Source: JBBDIK01 sp964640385
GTDB taxonomy: Bacteria; Actinomycetota; UBA4738; JBBDHU01
DNA length: 64,000 nucleotides
Assembly: GCA_964640385.1 (NCBI GenBank)
Contig: CAZXFL010000011.1
Span: forward strand, 1-64,000
Direction: 5' to 3'
Below are positions 1 through 8,355 of the stretch, piece by piece. Numbering within the stretch: position 1 is the stretch's first letter; every line of letters starts with the position of its first letter. The notes beneath the pieces were generated by a model. The model saw nothing but the letters and a program-made list of their open reading frames with translations, was not told the origin of the DNA and searched no databases. A program made the translations under genes and the position numbers.

Positions 1-712
1 TGGGCGAGGTCAGGGCGAACCGGTTCGGATGCTCCTCGTCGTCGACCACCTGGGCACCGTTGGACCACACGAACGGAGCAAGCCGGATGATCTCGGGATC
101 GACGCCCAGCCCGTACGTGTCCGGCGCTCCGTCGCCGGTCGTATCGACGGTCAGCACCTTCGCCGCCTCCACCATCTCGTCCCAGGTCCAGCCTTCCTCC
201 GGCAGCTCGAGTCCCGCCGCGTCGAACAGCTCCTCGTTGTAGTAGACGACCAGCGAAGAGATATTCTGCGGCAGGCAGACGAGCTGCCCGTCGAACCGGA
301 ACGCGTCCAGCGCCTCCGGGTAGAAGTCGGCTTCGGTGAACGCCGTGGTGTTCGCCAGCCGGGGCTGCACCGGGTCCAGCACGTCCTTCGCGAAGAACTG
401 ACCGATGTACCGGTAGTTCATCAGGAAGGCGTCCGGCGGCGACCCACCCGCGAACGAGGTCGACAGCTTCGCGATCAGCTCATCGCGGTCGGCGATCTCG
501 ATCAGGTTGACCTCCACCTCGTCCTGCTTGGTCTCGAACGCGTCGACGACGTCACGGAACGCCTGGAGTTCCTCAGGATCGCCGGAGACCATGACGTCGA
601 TCGTTTCCGCGGCCGAACCGCCGTCCCCTCCCCTCGTGCACGCGACAGCCATGAGCGCAGCCACGACCACCGCGGCGATCGAGCGGATCCATCTCGTGCG
701 TTCCATCCTCAT
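1..712 (-). CDS. Sugar ABC transporter substrate-binding lipoprotein (partial, C-terminus off window)
   Basis: About 237 N-terminal residues are present; the gene runs off the left edge. The protein opens with a basic stretch, a hydrophobic segment and a lipobox-like AVAC near residue 21, so it is probably a lipid-anchored binding protein. The body reads like family-1 extracellular solute-binding proteins: a run with Q.ISSLVVYYNEELFDAAGL followed by a W.WDEM segment, typical of MalE/UgpB-like carbohydrate receptors. The start ATG overlaps the stop of the upstream permease as ATGA (709-712), so the two are translationally coupled. The substrate cannot be told from this fragment. Any ATPase would lie outside the window or elsewhere. 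Confidence 0.85.
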   Translation of the reverse strand, partial: MRMERTRWIRSIAAVVVAALMAVACTRGGDGGSAAETIDVMVSGDPEELQAFRDVVDAFETKQDEVEVNLIEIADRDELIAKLSTSFAGGSPPDAFLMNYRYIGQFFAKDVLDPVQPRLANTTAFTEADFYPEALDAFRFDGQLVCLPQNISSLVVYYNEELFDAAGLELPEEGWTWDEMVEAAKVLTVDTTGDGAPDTYGLGVDPEIIRLAPFVWSNGAQVVDDEEHPNRFALTSP

Positions 713-1551
713 CCTTGCCTCCAACTCACGACCGGCCGGTCACCTAACAGCACCCGCTGCACCACGAAGAAGGCAGCCACGACGGGCAGCGTCGCCACGA
801 CCGCACCTGCCAGCATCATCGGCATGTCGGGAGACGGCACAAGCGACAGCGACCGAAGGGCCAGCGGCAACGTCGCGAGACGCTGATCCGACAGGTAGAT
901 CAGCGGGTCGATGAAGTTGCTCCACGTCACGACGAACACCAGGACCGCGATCCCGATCGTGACAGGCCGCACCAGCGGCATCGCGACCTGACGCCACATC
1001 GAGAACGGCGACATGCCCTCGAGCCGGGCAGCATCGAAGAGATCGGCGGGCAGGTGGCGGAACGCCCACGCGAACACCAGTACATAGAACGGCGACATCC
1101 CGATCAGCGCGGGCGCGATCAGCGGTACGTAGGTGTCGGTGACGCCGAGGACGCGGAACAGAGTGAACCGCCCGACGATCAGCGCGACGGTCGGGACCAT
1201 CAGCGCGACCACCGAGAGGACTATGAGCAAGGTGGCCAACCGCCGCGACATGCGAGCGATCGCGAACCCCGCCCATGAGCCGAAGAGCACCGAAAGCGGG
1301 ACCGCGAACGCCACCACGATCAGGCTGTTCAGGGCATGTCGGGGGATCTCGACGAGATCCGAGGCAGCCGGGTAGTTCTCCAAGGTGGCCCCGCCGGGGA
1401 GCAACTCCACCCCCGTGGGGGGCGGGAGCCCCGATGGACGCAGGGATCCGGCAGCCATGACAACGAGGGGGGCCAGGAAGGCGGCCGCCACGAGGAGCGC
1501 GGGAACGTGCCTCCACCCGCCGCCTGACCGCCTGACTTGACCTTCTGACAT
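709..1551 (-). CDS. Carbohydrate ABC transporter inner-membrane permease (MalG-like)
   Basis: 280 residues with several hydrophobic segments. It carries the cytoplasmic EAA loop (DAARLEGMSPFSMWRQVAMP around residues 185-205) that contacts the ATPase in binding-protein-dependent importers. The open frame extends upstream to 1782, but that extension is Arg/Pro-rich and not membrane-like; the ATG at 1551 places a short basic tail directly before the first membrane helix. The downstream binding-protein gene overlaps it by 4 bp. The C-terminal order fits the second, MalG-type permease of an importer; the MalF-type partner is not in the window. Confidence 0.88.
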   Translation of the reverse strand: MSEGQVRRSGGGWRHVPALLVAAAFLAPLVVMAAGSLRPSGLPPPTGVELLPGGATLENYPAASDLVEIPRHALNSLIVVAFAVPLSVLFGSWAGFAIARMSRRLATLLIVLSVVALMVPTVALIVGRFTLFRVLGVTDTYVPLIAPALIGMSPFYVLVFAWAFRHLPADLFDAARLEGMSPFSMWRQVAMPLVRPVTIGIAVLVFVVTWSNFIDPLIYLSDQRLATLPLALRSLSLVPSPDMPMMLAGAVVATLPVVAAFFVVQRVLLGDRPVVSWRQG

Positions 1552-1604
1552 CTGAGCGCCAAGCTTACGCCCTACATTCGCCGGTCTGGGAGGGAAGCTC
1601 GCCG

Positions 1605-3017
1605 TTGAACGTTCGGGATGCCCGGCTTCGAGCCGCCGATGCCTCGGTTGGGGGCTCGTTCGCTCGCTGTTCGTTCGGTGCGATTCTCGGGCTCCTCCTG
1701 CTTGCGACGGCCTGCACCAGCACGGGCGGCGGCGGTACGTCCCCGACGGCCGGAGCCCCCACCGGCGCACTCTCGGAAGCATCGTCCCCCGTTTCGACCC
1801 CCGGGTGGCGAGGAGCCGTGAAATTCAGCGAGTACAACGACTGGGAACCAGCGATCGCGGCTGACCCAAGCGGACCCTACATATACGCGCTCACCTCGCA
1901 GTACGGCGGCAAGCGGGCGTGCACAGACTGCCCTCGCCCGATCGTGATGCGCATCTCACAGGATAACGGCGCCACGTGGGGCGAGCAGACGTTCCTCTGC
2001 ACATGCAAGGGCGAGAAGTGGCAGGCAGACCCGCAGATCCGCGTGGACGCGCAGGGCAAGGTGTTCGCGGCGTGGCTCTCGGCCGGCTATGACATCTTCG
2101 TCGCCAGCTCCGAGGATCACGGCGAGACCTGGTCCAAGCCGGTCAGCGTCATCGGCGACCTCGCCTGGGGCGACCACGAATGGCTCACCGTGGCGCCGAA
2201 CGGCACCGACGTCTACGTCGGATTCAACAAGGTCGATAGCTACATGACCACGTCGCACGACGGCGGCAAGACCTGGTCCGAACCGGTGATGACGAACCCG
2301 AAGGACTCCGGATACTACTTCCACCAGGGTGGCGTCGTGCTCGCCGACGGTTCCATCGTGACGACGGCCACCACCTACGGCTGCTGTCCCTACGGCCAGT
2401 TCTCCCACAAGCGTCCGATGACCGTCTACGTGATTCGGTCTCAGGACGAAGGCAAGTCGTGGGAACAGATCCGCGTCGACCAGGTGGCCGCCCCGCCGAT
2501 CTGCAAGGCGAAGGGCTGTCCCAAGGCGCAATACGGGGCGCTGCCGGGGATCGCGACCGACGAGGACGACGACCTGGTGATCGCGTACAACGGAGGCGAC
2601 CTCCCGCACGGTGGCGAGCAGTTGTGGGTGCGGAGCTCGACCGACGGCGGGACGACGTGGTCGGAACGGAAGGCGCTCTCACCACCGGGTGACGTGATCG
2701 CTGCGTTCCCGTCTGCCGTCGGGACCGGCGACGGTGACTTCCGGGTGACCTGGACGGACGACCGCGAGGGCGCCACAGAACAAGACCGCTGGAACGTCTA
2801 CTTCAGCCGTTCGGCCGACGGCGGCCGGACCTGGTCCGAGGCCATCGACATCTCGGACGGAACGGGCGAGGATTACCAGCACGAAGGGGGATTCCAGTTC
2901 TACTACGGGGACTACGGAGACCTCTCCGTCACCAACGAAGGCGCGACCGTCGCGACCTGGGGTGAAGCCGTGAGCTACAACGGCCCCGGTTCCACCTGGA
3001 TCAACGTAGAGGAGTAG
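1605..3017 (+). CDS. Secreted Asp-box (BNR/sialidase-fold) lipoprotein, copy 1
   Basis: 470 residues from a TTG codon at 1605, with GAGGGA 9 nt upstream; no ATG or GTG lies between there and the signal peptide. A hydrophobic stretch ends in lipobox LATAC, so it should be a lipoprotein. Six Asp-box motifs (S-x-D-x-G-x-T/S-W) are spread through it, for example SQDNGATW, SEDHGETW and STDGGTTW, predicting a six-bladed propeller. I do not see the FRIP/YRIP arginine motif expected near the N-terminus of catalytic sialidases, so hydrolase activity is doubtful. Cysteine pairs (CTDC, CTC, CC, CKAKGC) recur in the next gene. It is followed 4 nt later by its paralogue. Confidence 0.8.
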   Translation: MNVRDARLRAADASVGGSFARCSFGAILGLLLLATACTSTGGGGTSPTAGAPTGALSEASSPVSTPGWRGAVKFSEYNDWEPAIAADPSGPYIYALTSQYGGKRACTDCPRPIVMRISQDNGATWGEQTFLCTCKGEKWQADPQIRVDAQGKVFAAWLSAGYDIFVASSEDHGETWSKPVSVIGDLAWGDHEWLTVAPNGTDVYVGFNKVDSYMTTSHDGGKTWSEPVMTNPKDSGYYFHQGGVVLADGSIVTTATTYGCCPYGQFSHKRPMTVYVIRSQDEGKSWEQIRVDQVAAPPICKAKGCPKAQYGALPGIATDEDDDLVIAYNGGDLPHGGEQLWVRSSTDGGTTWSERKALSPPGDVIAAFPSAVGTGDGDFRVTWTDDREGATEQDRWNVYFSRSADGGRTWSEAIDISDGTGEDYQHEGGFQFYYGDYGDLSVTNEGATVATWGEAVSYNGPGSTWINVEE

Positions 3018-3021
3018 GAAG

Positions 3022-4500
3022 ATGAAGAACCCACTCAGGACCTCACGCCGCCGCACGGTAGTCGGGGTGTCCGTCATCGCGGTGCTGATGCTCGTCTTCG
3101 GCGGGATCCAGTCGGGTGCGCCGACGGCCAAGGCACCGACCGGCGGCGCCGACGACACCGCGGCGCTCATGGAGGAACAGCAGGAGCTTCGCACCGAGTT
3201 CCGGGCGCGCGCCCGTGCTCAGGCGATCTTCGAGCGCACAGGCGAGCCGGCGATCGAACCGGTCACGCACGGCTTCGCGAACGGCTTCGACGGTGAGCAG
3301 CGTTTCGGAGCCGGCAACGACTGGGAGCCGGCGATCGGCGCCGATCCGAGTTCGCCCTACGTCTACGTGATGACGACCCGGTTCGGCAGCATGCTGTGTA
3401 GCTCGTGCGCGCATCCCTCGATCGTCTACCGAGTCTCCGATGACGGCGGGCACACGTGGGGACCGACGAAGTACCTGTGCAAGGGTTGCAACACCTGGCA
3501 GTACGACCCACAGGTCGAGGTGGCGACCGACGGCACCGTGTTCGCGACCTGGCTGTCGAGCGGATGGAGCACGTGGGTCAGCAAGTCGACCGACAACGGC
3601 ATGACCTGGTCCGACCCGGTGGACGTGAAGGGTCCACTCGGCTGGACCGACCACGGGTTCCTGACGATCAGCCCCGACGGGATGGACGTGTACGTCGCGT
3701 TCAACCGGCGCGACAGTTTCGTCGCGGCATCGCACGACGGCGGGACGACCTTCGCCGACCCGGTCATGACCAGCCCGATCGCGCAGCGGTGCTGCCGCTA
3801 CTACTTCCATTACAACGGTGCGGTCCTGCCGGATGACTCGGTCGTGATCTCCGCGACCGCGGTCAGCAACAACCCCTACGCGCGAGGACGCATCCAGTAC
3901 TACGCGCTGCGTTCGACCGATGGTGGCGTCACCTGGGAGCAGATCTGGATCGACACCGTCGAGGAGCAGCCCGACTGCTACAGCTACGGATGCCGCCACG
4001 ACCATTACGCAGGGATGGCGACCGTCGACGCGGATGCCGATGGTGATCTGGTTTTCTCGTACGCGGGCACACGCAACGCCGGTCGCGGTCAGCTCATCTT
4101 CGTCAAGTACTCGACCGATGGTGGGATGACATGGAGCACCCACCAGCGACTGTCCCCGACCTGGGCTAACAACCACCGGCGAACGATCGCGTCGTTCCCC
4201 ATGGTGGCCGGCACCGGTGACGGGGACTTCCGGCTCTGGTGGATGGACAACCGCAACGGCCGGTTCCTGTGGAACGTCTGGTACACGGAGTCGACCGACG
4301 GCGGCATGACCTGGGCCCCCGAGGTTCGGATCTCGGACGCCATTACGGGGGCGGGATACAAGCATCCGGGCGGGTTCGACGCGGACTACGGCGACTATGG
4401 CGAGATCGCCATCAACAACGTCGGGGAGACCGTAACCGCGACCGGCCAGGCGTTCAGCTACTGGGGGCCGGGTGGCACCTGGATGAACGTCGAAGTGTAG
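3022..4500 (+). CDS. Secreted Asp-box (BNR/sialidase-fold) protein, copy 2
   Basis: 492 residues, with an ATG 4 nt after the stop of copy 1 and AGGA just before it. The N-terminus has a basic patch and one hydrophobic helix (signal peptide or anchor) without a clear lipobox, then a charged helical linker (about residues 45-80) missing from copy 1. Six Asp boxes follow (SDDGGHTW, STDNGMTW, SHDGGTTF and three STDGG-TW). Cysteine pairs match copy 1 in place: CSSC, CKGC, RCC, CYSYGC. Both proteins end with a closely similar GDYGD/E...GPG-TW-NVE block. An old tandem duplication is the simplest reading. Propeller ligand unknown; no catalytic FRIP motif is seen. Confidence 0.8.
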   Translation: MKNPLRTSRRRTVVGVSVIAVLMLVFGGIQSGAPTAKAPTGGADDTAALMEEQQELRTEFRARARAQAIFERTGEPAIEPVTHGFANGFDGEQRFGAGNDWEPAIGADPSSPYVYVMTTRFGSMLCSSCAHPSIVYRVSDDGGHTWGPTKYLCKGCNTWQYDPQVEVATDGTVFATWLSSGWSTWVSKSTDNGMTWSDPVDVKGPLGWTDHGFLTISPDGMDVYVAFNRRDSFVAASHDGGTTFADPVMTSPIAQRCCRYYFHYNGAVLPDDSVVISATAVSNNPYARGRIQYYALRSTDGGVTWEQIWIDTVEEQPDCYSYGCRHDHYAGMATVDADADGDLVFSYAGTRNAGRGQLIFVKYSTDGGMTWSTHQRLSPTWANNHRRTIASFPMVAGTGDGDFRLWWMDNRNGRFLWNVWYTESTDGGMTWAPEVRISDAITGAGYKHPGGFDADYGDYGEIAINNVGETVTATGQAFSYWGPGGTWMNVEV

Positions 4501-4525
4501 GGCACCGCGCCCACAACGCAGTACC

Positions 4526-4553
4526 GGAGGCCCCGCCGATAGGCGGGGCCTCC
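4526..4553. terminator. Bidirectional hairpin terminator
   Basis: Perfect 12-bp inverted repeat GGAGGCCCCGCC / GGCGGGGCCTCC with a 4-nt loop (GATA), lying between the convergent stops of the second Asp-box gene (4500) and nuoD (4560). There is no strong T-tract, as is common for high-GC terminators. Confidence 0.75.
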
Positions 4554-4559
4554 GCCGAC

Positions 4560-5741
4560 CTAGCGGTCGATGTCGCCGACGACGAAGAAGATCGACCCGA
4601 GGATCGAAACCAGATCCGGGATGAGCTGGCCTGGCAGCATCGCGGGGAGGAGCGAGACGTTCGAGAACGACGCCGTGCGTAGCTTCAGCCGGTACGGGTT
4701 CTCGCCGCCGTCCCCCACCGCGTAGTAGCCCATCAGACCGAGCGGGTTTTCGGTACGCATGTAGACCTCGCCCTCGAGCTTGACCTTCTTGGGCAACTTG
4801 GCCGTGCGGAACTCGCCGGCCGGCAGTTTCTCCATGCACTGCTCGATGATCTTGCACGACTCCCACATGCGCTTGATCAAAACCCAGAGCCGGTCGAACG
4901 AGTCGCCATTCTCACCGAGCGGAACATCGAAGTCGACCTCGCCGTACTTCTCGTAGGGCTCGTCCTTGCGCGGATCCATCGGCACGCCGCTCGCGTGCAG
5001 CACCGGGCCCGAGGCGCCGTAGGCCGTCGCGACCTCGGCCGGCAGGACGCCGACCCCGACGGTCCGGGCCTGCAGGATCTCGTTGCCGAGTATCAGGCTC
5101 TCGAAGTCCTTCAATCGCTTGCGGACCGCCTTGAGCACCTCCGCCGCTTCCTTGAGGAACCCCGCCGGCAGGTCGTCTTTCAATCCCCCGACCCGCACGT
5201 ACGAGTGGTGCATCCGCGCGCCGGTGCACGACTCCATCAGATCCTGAATCATCTCGCGTTCGATGAACGCGTAGAACATCGGCGACATCGCACCCAGCTC
5301 CAACGGGTAGGACCCGGTGAACACCAGATGGTTCTGGAGCCGGTTCCATTCCGCCATCATCGTGCGGATCCACTTCGCCCGCTCCGGCACCTCGATGTCG
5401 GCCAGCTTTTCGACCGCATTGATCCAGCCGAGCTCGTTGTTGAACGCCGACAGCCAGTCGTGACGATTCATCAAGACCAGCGTCTGGCGGACGTCTCGGA
5501 CCTCCGCGAGTTTCTCGGCCGCCCGGTGCATGTATCCGATGACCGGCTGCGCGCTGACGATGACCTCGCCGTCGAGTTCCAGGACGACCCGCAGCACCCC
5601 GTGCGTGGACGGGTGCTGCGGCCCGATGTTGAGCATCATCTCTTCCGTGCGGATCTCGCCGCTCCCGCTCGGACGGGCGATGATGTCGAGACCGCCCCCT
5701 CGGGCCGCGCTCGGGATGCCGGTTCGGTCGTGGATCTCCAT
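4560..5741 (-). CDS. nuoD: NADH-quinone oxidoreductase subunit D (orphan)
   Basis: 393 residues, full length for NuoD, the 49-kDa-type subunit of complex I that helps form the quinone pocket. Recognisable landmarks are the early NIGPQHPSTHGVLR block, a following IGYMHR.AEKL segment, the MYYAVGDGGENPYR-like region (here GYYAVGDGGENPYRLK) and the characteristic end VVGDIDR. [NiFe]-hydrogenase CxxC ligands are absent, as expected. Its neighbours are a secreted Asp-box protein and a phosphatase, not nuoC or nuoE, so it stands alone. It could be a second nuoD or part of a dispersed nuo set. Confidence 0.95.
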   Translation of the reverse strand: MEIHDRTGIPSAARGGGLDIIARPSGSGEIRTEEMMLNIGPQHPSTHGVLRVVLELDGEVIVSAQPVIGYMHRAAEKLAEVRDVRQTLVLMNRHDWLSAFNNELGWINAVEKLADIEVPERAKWIRTMMAEWNRLQNHLVFTGSYPLELGAMSPMFYAFIEREMIQDLMESCTGARMHHSYVRVGGLKDDLPAGFLKEAAEVLKAVRKRLKDFESLILGNEILQARTVGVGVLPAEVATAYGASGPVLHASGVPMDPRKDEPYEKYGEVDFDVPLGENGDSFDRLWVLIKRMWESCKIIEQCMEKLPAGEFRTAKLPKKVKLEGEVYMRTENPLGLMGYYAVGDGGENPYRLKLRTASFSNVSLLPAMLPGQLIPDLVSILGSIFFVVGDIDR

Positions 5742-5824
5742 GGACGGTTCCTATCCTGCCTGACGGAGCCCCTCAGCGACCACCCCGCCGCCCGGCTGGC
5801 GCCGGCACGACGAAGAACCGCAGG

Positions 5825-6868
5825 TCAGTGGCAGTCCGCCGACCCCGAGTCCTCGAACGGCTCCTGGCCTTCGGCCGTCACGAACCGGAAGTCGTATCCC
5901 TCCGGGTTCAGCGTCATCTCCAGGATCCCGTAGGACGATCCCTGGACGGCGGCCAGTCCGGTCGGCTTCGGCTGGTAGTTCCACGCGCCCTCCTTGGCGA
6001 TCTGTTGGTACGTGTCGCCTCCCAGGCCGGAGATGAACTGCGCCATCCCTTTGTCCGACAGCTCCCCGCGCGTGTTCAACGGTTCGAACCGCTGGTAGTC
6101 GTGCTGGTGGCCCGCCAGGGCCACGTCAGCGCCGGCCCGCATCAGCAACCGCCACAGGGGCCGCTGAACCCGGTCGGTCTTCCGCAGCGGCCAGTAGGAC
6201 CACTTGAACAGCGGGTGGTGCATCACGGCCATCGTGCACGCGTACTCGGAGTTCGGATGCGATGCCAGGTCGCGCTGGAGCCATTCGTACTGGGGATCGC
6301 CGGGCCGGCACCCGTCACCCGGCAGCCCGTGGATCATCCCGAACCGCGGGAGCCAGGACTTCTCCTTGCAGAGCTGGGTGTTCAGCGTGATCACGTGCCA
6401 GTCGCCGATGTCCTGCGAGTAGTAGCCGTTGGGCGGGTGCGCGGCCTTCCCGAAATAGGTGTAGTAGCCGGCGCCCCACATCCCATCCGTGCGCGTGTAG
6501 TACTCGTGGTTGCCGGGCACGGGAACCGTGATGTCCTTCACCCGCCCATAGGATTCGTCGTAGAAGGTGCGGAACTTCTCGAGACTGCCGCGCAGGTACT
6601 GCAGGTCGCCCAAGGCGAAAAACGCGTCGTAGTCTCCGTCCACGACCAGGTCTGAGACCGTCATGTACTCGCAGAGGCCGTACTTCTCGATGTTCCGGAT
6701 CGGACCTTCCTTCGGCCCTCGGTTGCAGACCATGTCCCCCGTGGCCGCGATGACCGGCGCGTCGGCAGCGGCGGCGGTGGTCGGCGAAGGCGACTCGTCT
6801 GCGGGGGCCTGAGAGACCCCGACGAACAGCATCACGAACGCGATCGCCGGCGGCAGGAGGCGCTTCAT
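5825..6868 (-). CDS. Secreted metallophosphoesterase (acid-phosphatase-like)
   Basis: 347 residues with an N-terminal signal peptide (LLPPAIAFVMLFVGVSQAPA) and a calcineurin-type metallophosphoesterase domain. The metal-binding blocks appear in order: GDMVC, GDLQY, GNHEY, MHHPLF and AGHQHDYQR, the last being the GHxHxYxR box of the purple acid phosphatase branch. An open frame continues upstream to 8287, but that is antisense to selA; ATG 6868 (alternative 6880) directly precedes the signal peptide. Predicted to hydrolyse phosphomonoesters outside the membrane. It is divergent from selA with about 100 bp between. Confidence 0.88.
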   Translation of the reverse strand: MKRLLPPAIAFVMLFVGVSQAPADESPSPTTAAAADAPVIAATGDMVCNRGPKEGPIRNIEKYGLCEYMTVSDLVVDGDYDAFFALGDLQYLRGSLEKFRTFYDESYGRVKDITVPVPGNHEYYTRTDGMWGAGYYTYFGKAAHPPNGYYSQDIGDWHVITLNTQLCKEKSWLPRFGMIHGLPGDGCRPGDPQYEWLQRDLASHPNSEYACTMAVMHHPLFKWSYWPLRKTDRVQRPLWRLLMRAGADVALAGHQHDYQRFEPLNTRGELSDKGMAQFISGLGGDTYQQIAKEGAWNYQPKPTGLAAVQGSSYGILEMTLNPEGYDFRFVTAEGQEPFEDSGSADCH

Positions 6869-6967
6869 CCCGGGGAGCATGGACCAACCCGGGTCGCGCA
6901 CGCAAGTCGTGCGATGACCCGGGGTCGGACCGGCGCCGCCCAAGGCCTTCCGGGTAGGCTCGAACTG

Positions 6968-8353
6968 ATGGCCACCACCGAACGACGCAGGCGGATCCCC
7001 TCGGTTGATGCGCTTCTGCGCACCGACCCAGGCAAGAAGGCCGCGGCTGGGTTCGGACGCCCGCTGTTGACCGAGGCGATCCGGCAGGTCCTGGCCGCCG
7101 TCCGTGAGCGAGCGACCGTCGGACAGGAGCCCCCCGAAGACGACGCGATCCTCGCCCGGGCCGTCTCGATCGCCGCGTGGACCGCCTATGGGCTCTCGCC
7201 GGTGATCAACGCGACCGGAGTGATCCTGCACACGGGCCTGGGGCGGGCGCCGATGCCCCCGAGGGCTGCCGAGGCCGCCGCCCGCGCCGCCGTCCCCTAC
7301 GCCGATCTCGAGGTGGAACGCGAGTCCGGTAAGCGCGGCCGGCGGAGCGCTCGCGCCGAGTTCCTGGCCGCCTCGCTCACGGGTGCTGAAGCCGCGCTCG
7401 TCGTGAACAACAACGCGGCAGCATTGCTGCTGGCGCTCGCCGCGCTCGCGAAGGGCAAGCAGGTCCCGGTGTCCCGGGGAGAGCTCATCGAGATCGGCGG
7501 CGAGTTCCGGCTCCCGGACATCATGGCCGCCAGCGGCGCGAAGCTCGTGGAGGTCGGCACGACTAACCGCACCCGCCTTTCCGACTACCGGGATGCCGTG
7601 AACGAGAAGACCGGGATGATCCTCAAGGTCCACCCCAGCAACTACCGGATCGTGGGATTCGCGCAGGCCCCATCCGTTCAGCAGCTCGCCGAGCTCGCCC
7701 ATAGAGCGGGCGTCCCGCTCCTGCACGACGCCGGTTCCGGCCTGCTCGACCGGCATGACAGCGTGCCCGAGGAGGAACCCGCCGTCACCGAGTCCCTCGC
7801 TCAGGGAGCGGATCTGGTGTGCTTCAGCGGCGACAAGCTGCTCGGCGGGCCGCAGGCCGGCATCATCGTCGGCCACAAGGACCTGATCGCCAAGCTCCGG
7901 AAGCATCCGATCGCCCGCGCGGTTCGCGTCGACAAGATGCAGGTCGCGGCGCTCGAGTCGGTGCTCGCCGCCTACTCGCGGGGTGAACGCAACGACATCC
8001 CCGTCTGGCGCATGGTTCGCGAAAGCACGCACGACGTACGGGAGCGCGCGAAGGCTCTGGCGCTGGCCCTCGACGGCGAGCTCGAGGGTGCATCCGTCGT
8101 GCACTCGGAGGCGGCGGTCGGCGGAGGATCGCTCCCCGGCTTCGCGATCGACTCCTGGGCCGTACGGTTGGAGACGCCGGAACCGGAGACGTTCGCGGCG
8201 CACTTGCGCATGGGCAACCCGCCCGTGTTCTGCCGGGTCGAGCAGACCGCCGTCGTGTTCGACGTGCGCACGGTGATATCGGAGCAACTCGAGGCGCTCG
8301 CCCGCGCCATCACGTACGCGATGGAGAGCGATCCCGGACGCGACGAGGACTGA
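6968..8353 (+). CDS. selA: L-seryl-tRNA(Sec) selenium transferase
   Basis: 461 residues, normal SelA length. This PLP enzyme converts Ser-tRNA(Sec) to Sec-tRNA(Sec) using selenophosphate. The signature SGDKLLGGPQAG around residues 288-299 contains the PLP-binding lysine, and the INATGVILHTGLGRAP block near residue 80 is typical. ATG 6968 was chosen because the longer frame to 6914 lacks homology and a -10-like TAGGCT (6955-6960) ends 7 nt before it, suggesting a leaderless message. selB follows 2 nt after the stop, a standard selAB arrangement. Confidence 0.95.
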   Translation: MATTERRRRIPSVDALLRTDPGKKAAAGFGRPLLTEAIRQVLAAVRERATVGQEPPEDDAILARAVSIAAWTAYGLSPVINATGVILHTGLGRAPMPPRAAEAAARAAVPYADLEVERESGKRGRRSARAEFLAASLTGAEAALVVNNNAAALLLALAALAKGKQVPVSRGELIEIGGEFRLPDIMAASGAKLVEVGTTNRTRLSDYRDAVNEKTGMILKVHPSNYRIVGFAQAPSVQQLAELAHRAGVPLLHDAGSGLLDRHDSVPEEEPAVTESLAQGADLVCFSGDKLLGGPQAGIIVGHKDLIAKLRKHPIARAVRVDKMQVAALESVLAAYSRGERNDIPVWRMVRESTHDVRERAKALALALDGELEGASVVHSEAAVGGGSLPGFAIDSWAVRLETPEPETFAAHLRMGNPPVFCRVEQTAVVFDVRTVISEQLEALARAITYAMESDPGRDED

Positions 8354-8355
8354 CG

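Noticed and set aside
3043..4866. 607-residue open frame on the minus strand across the second Asp-box gene
   Set aside because: Arg/Val/His-rich shadow of the real gene; no motif, and it crosses the 4526-4553 terminator.
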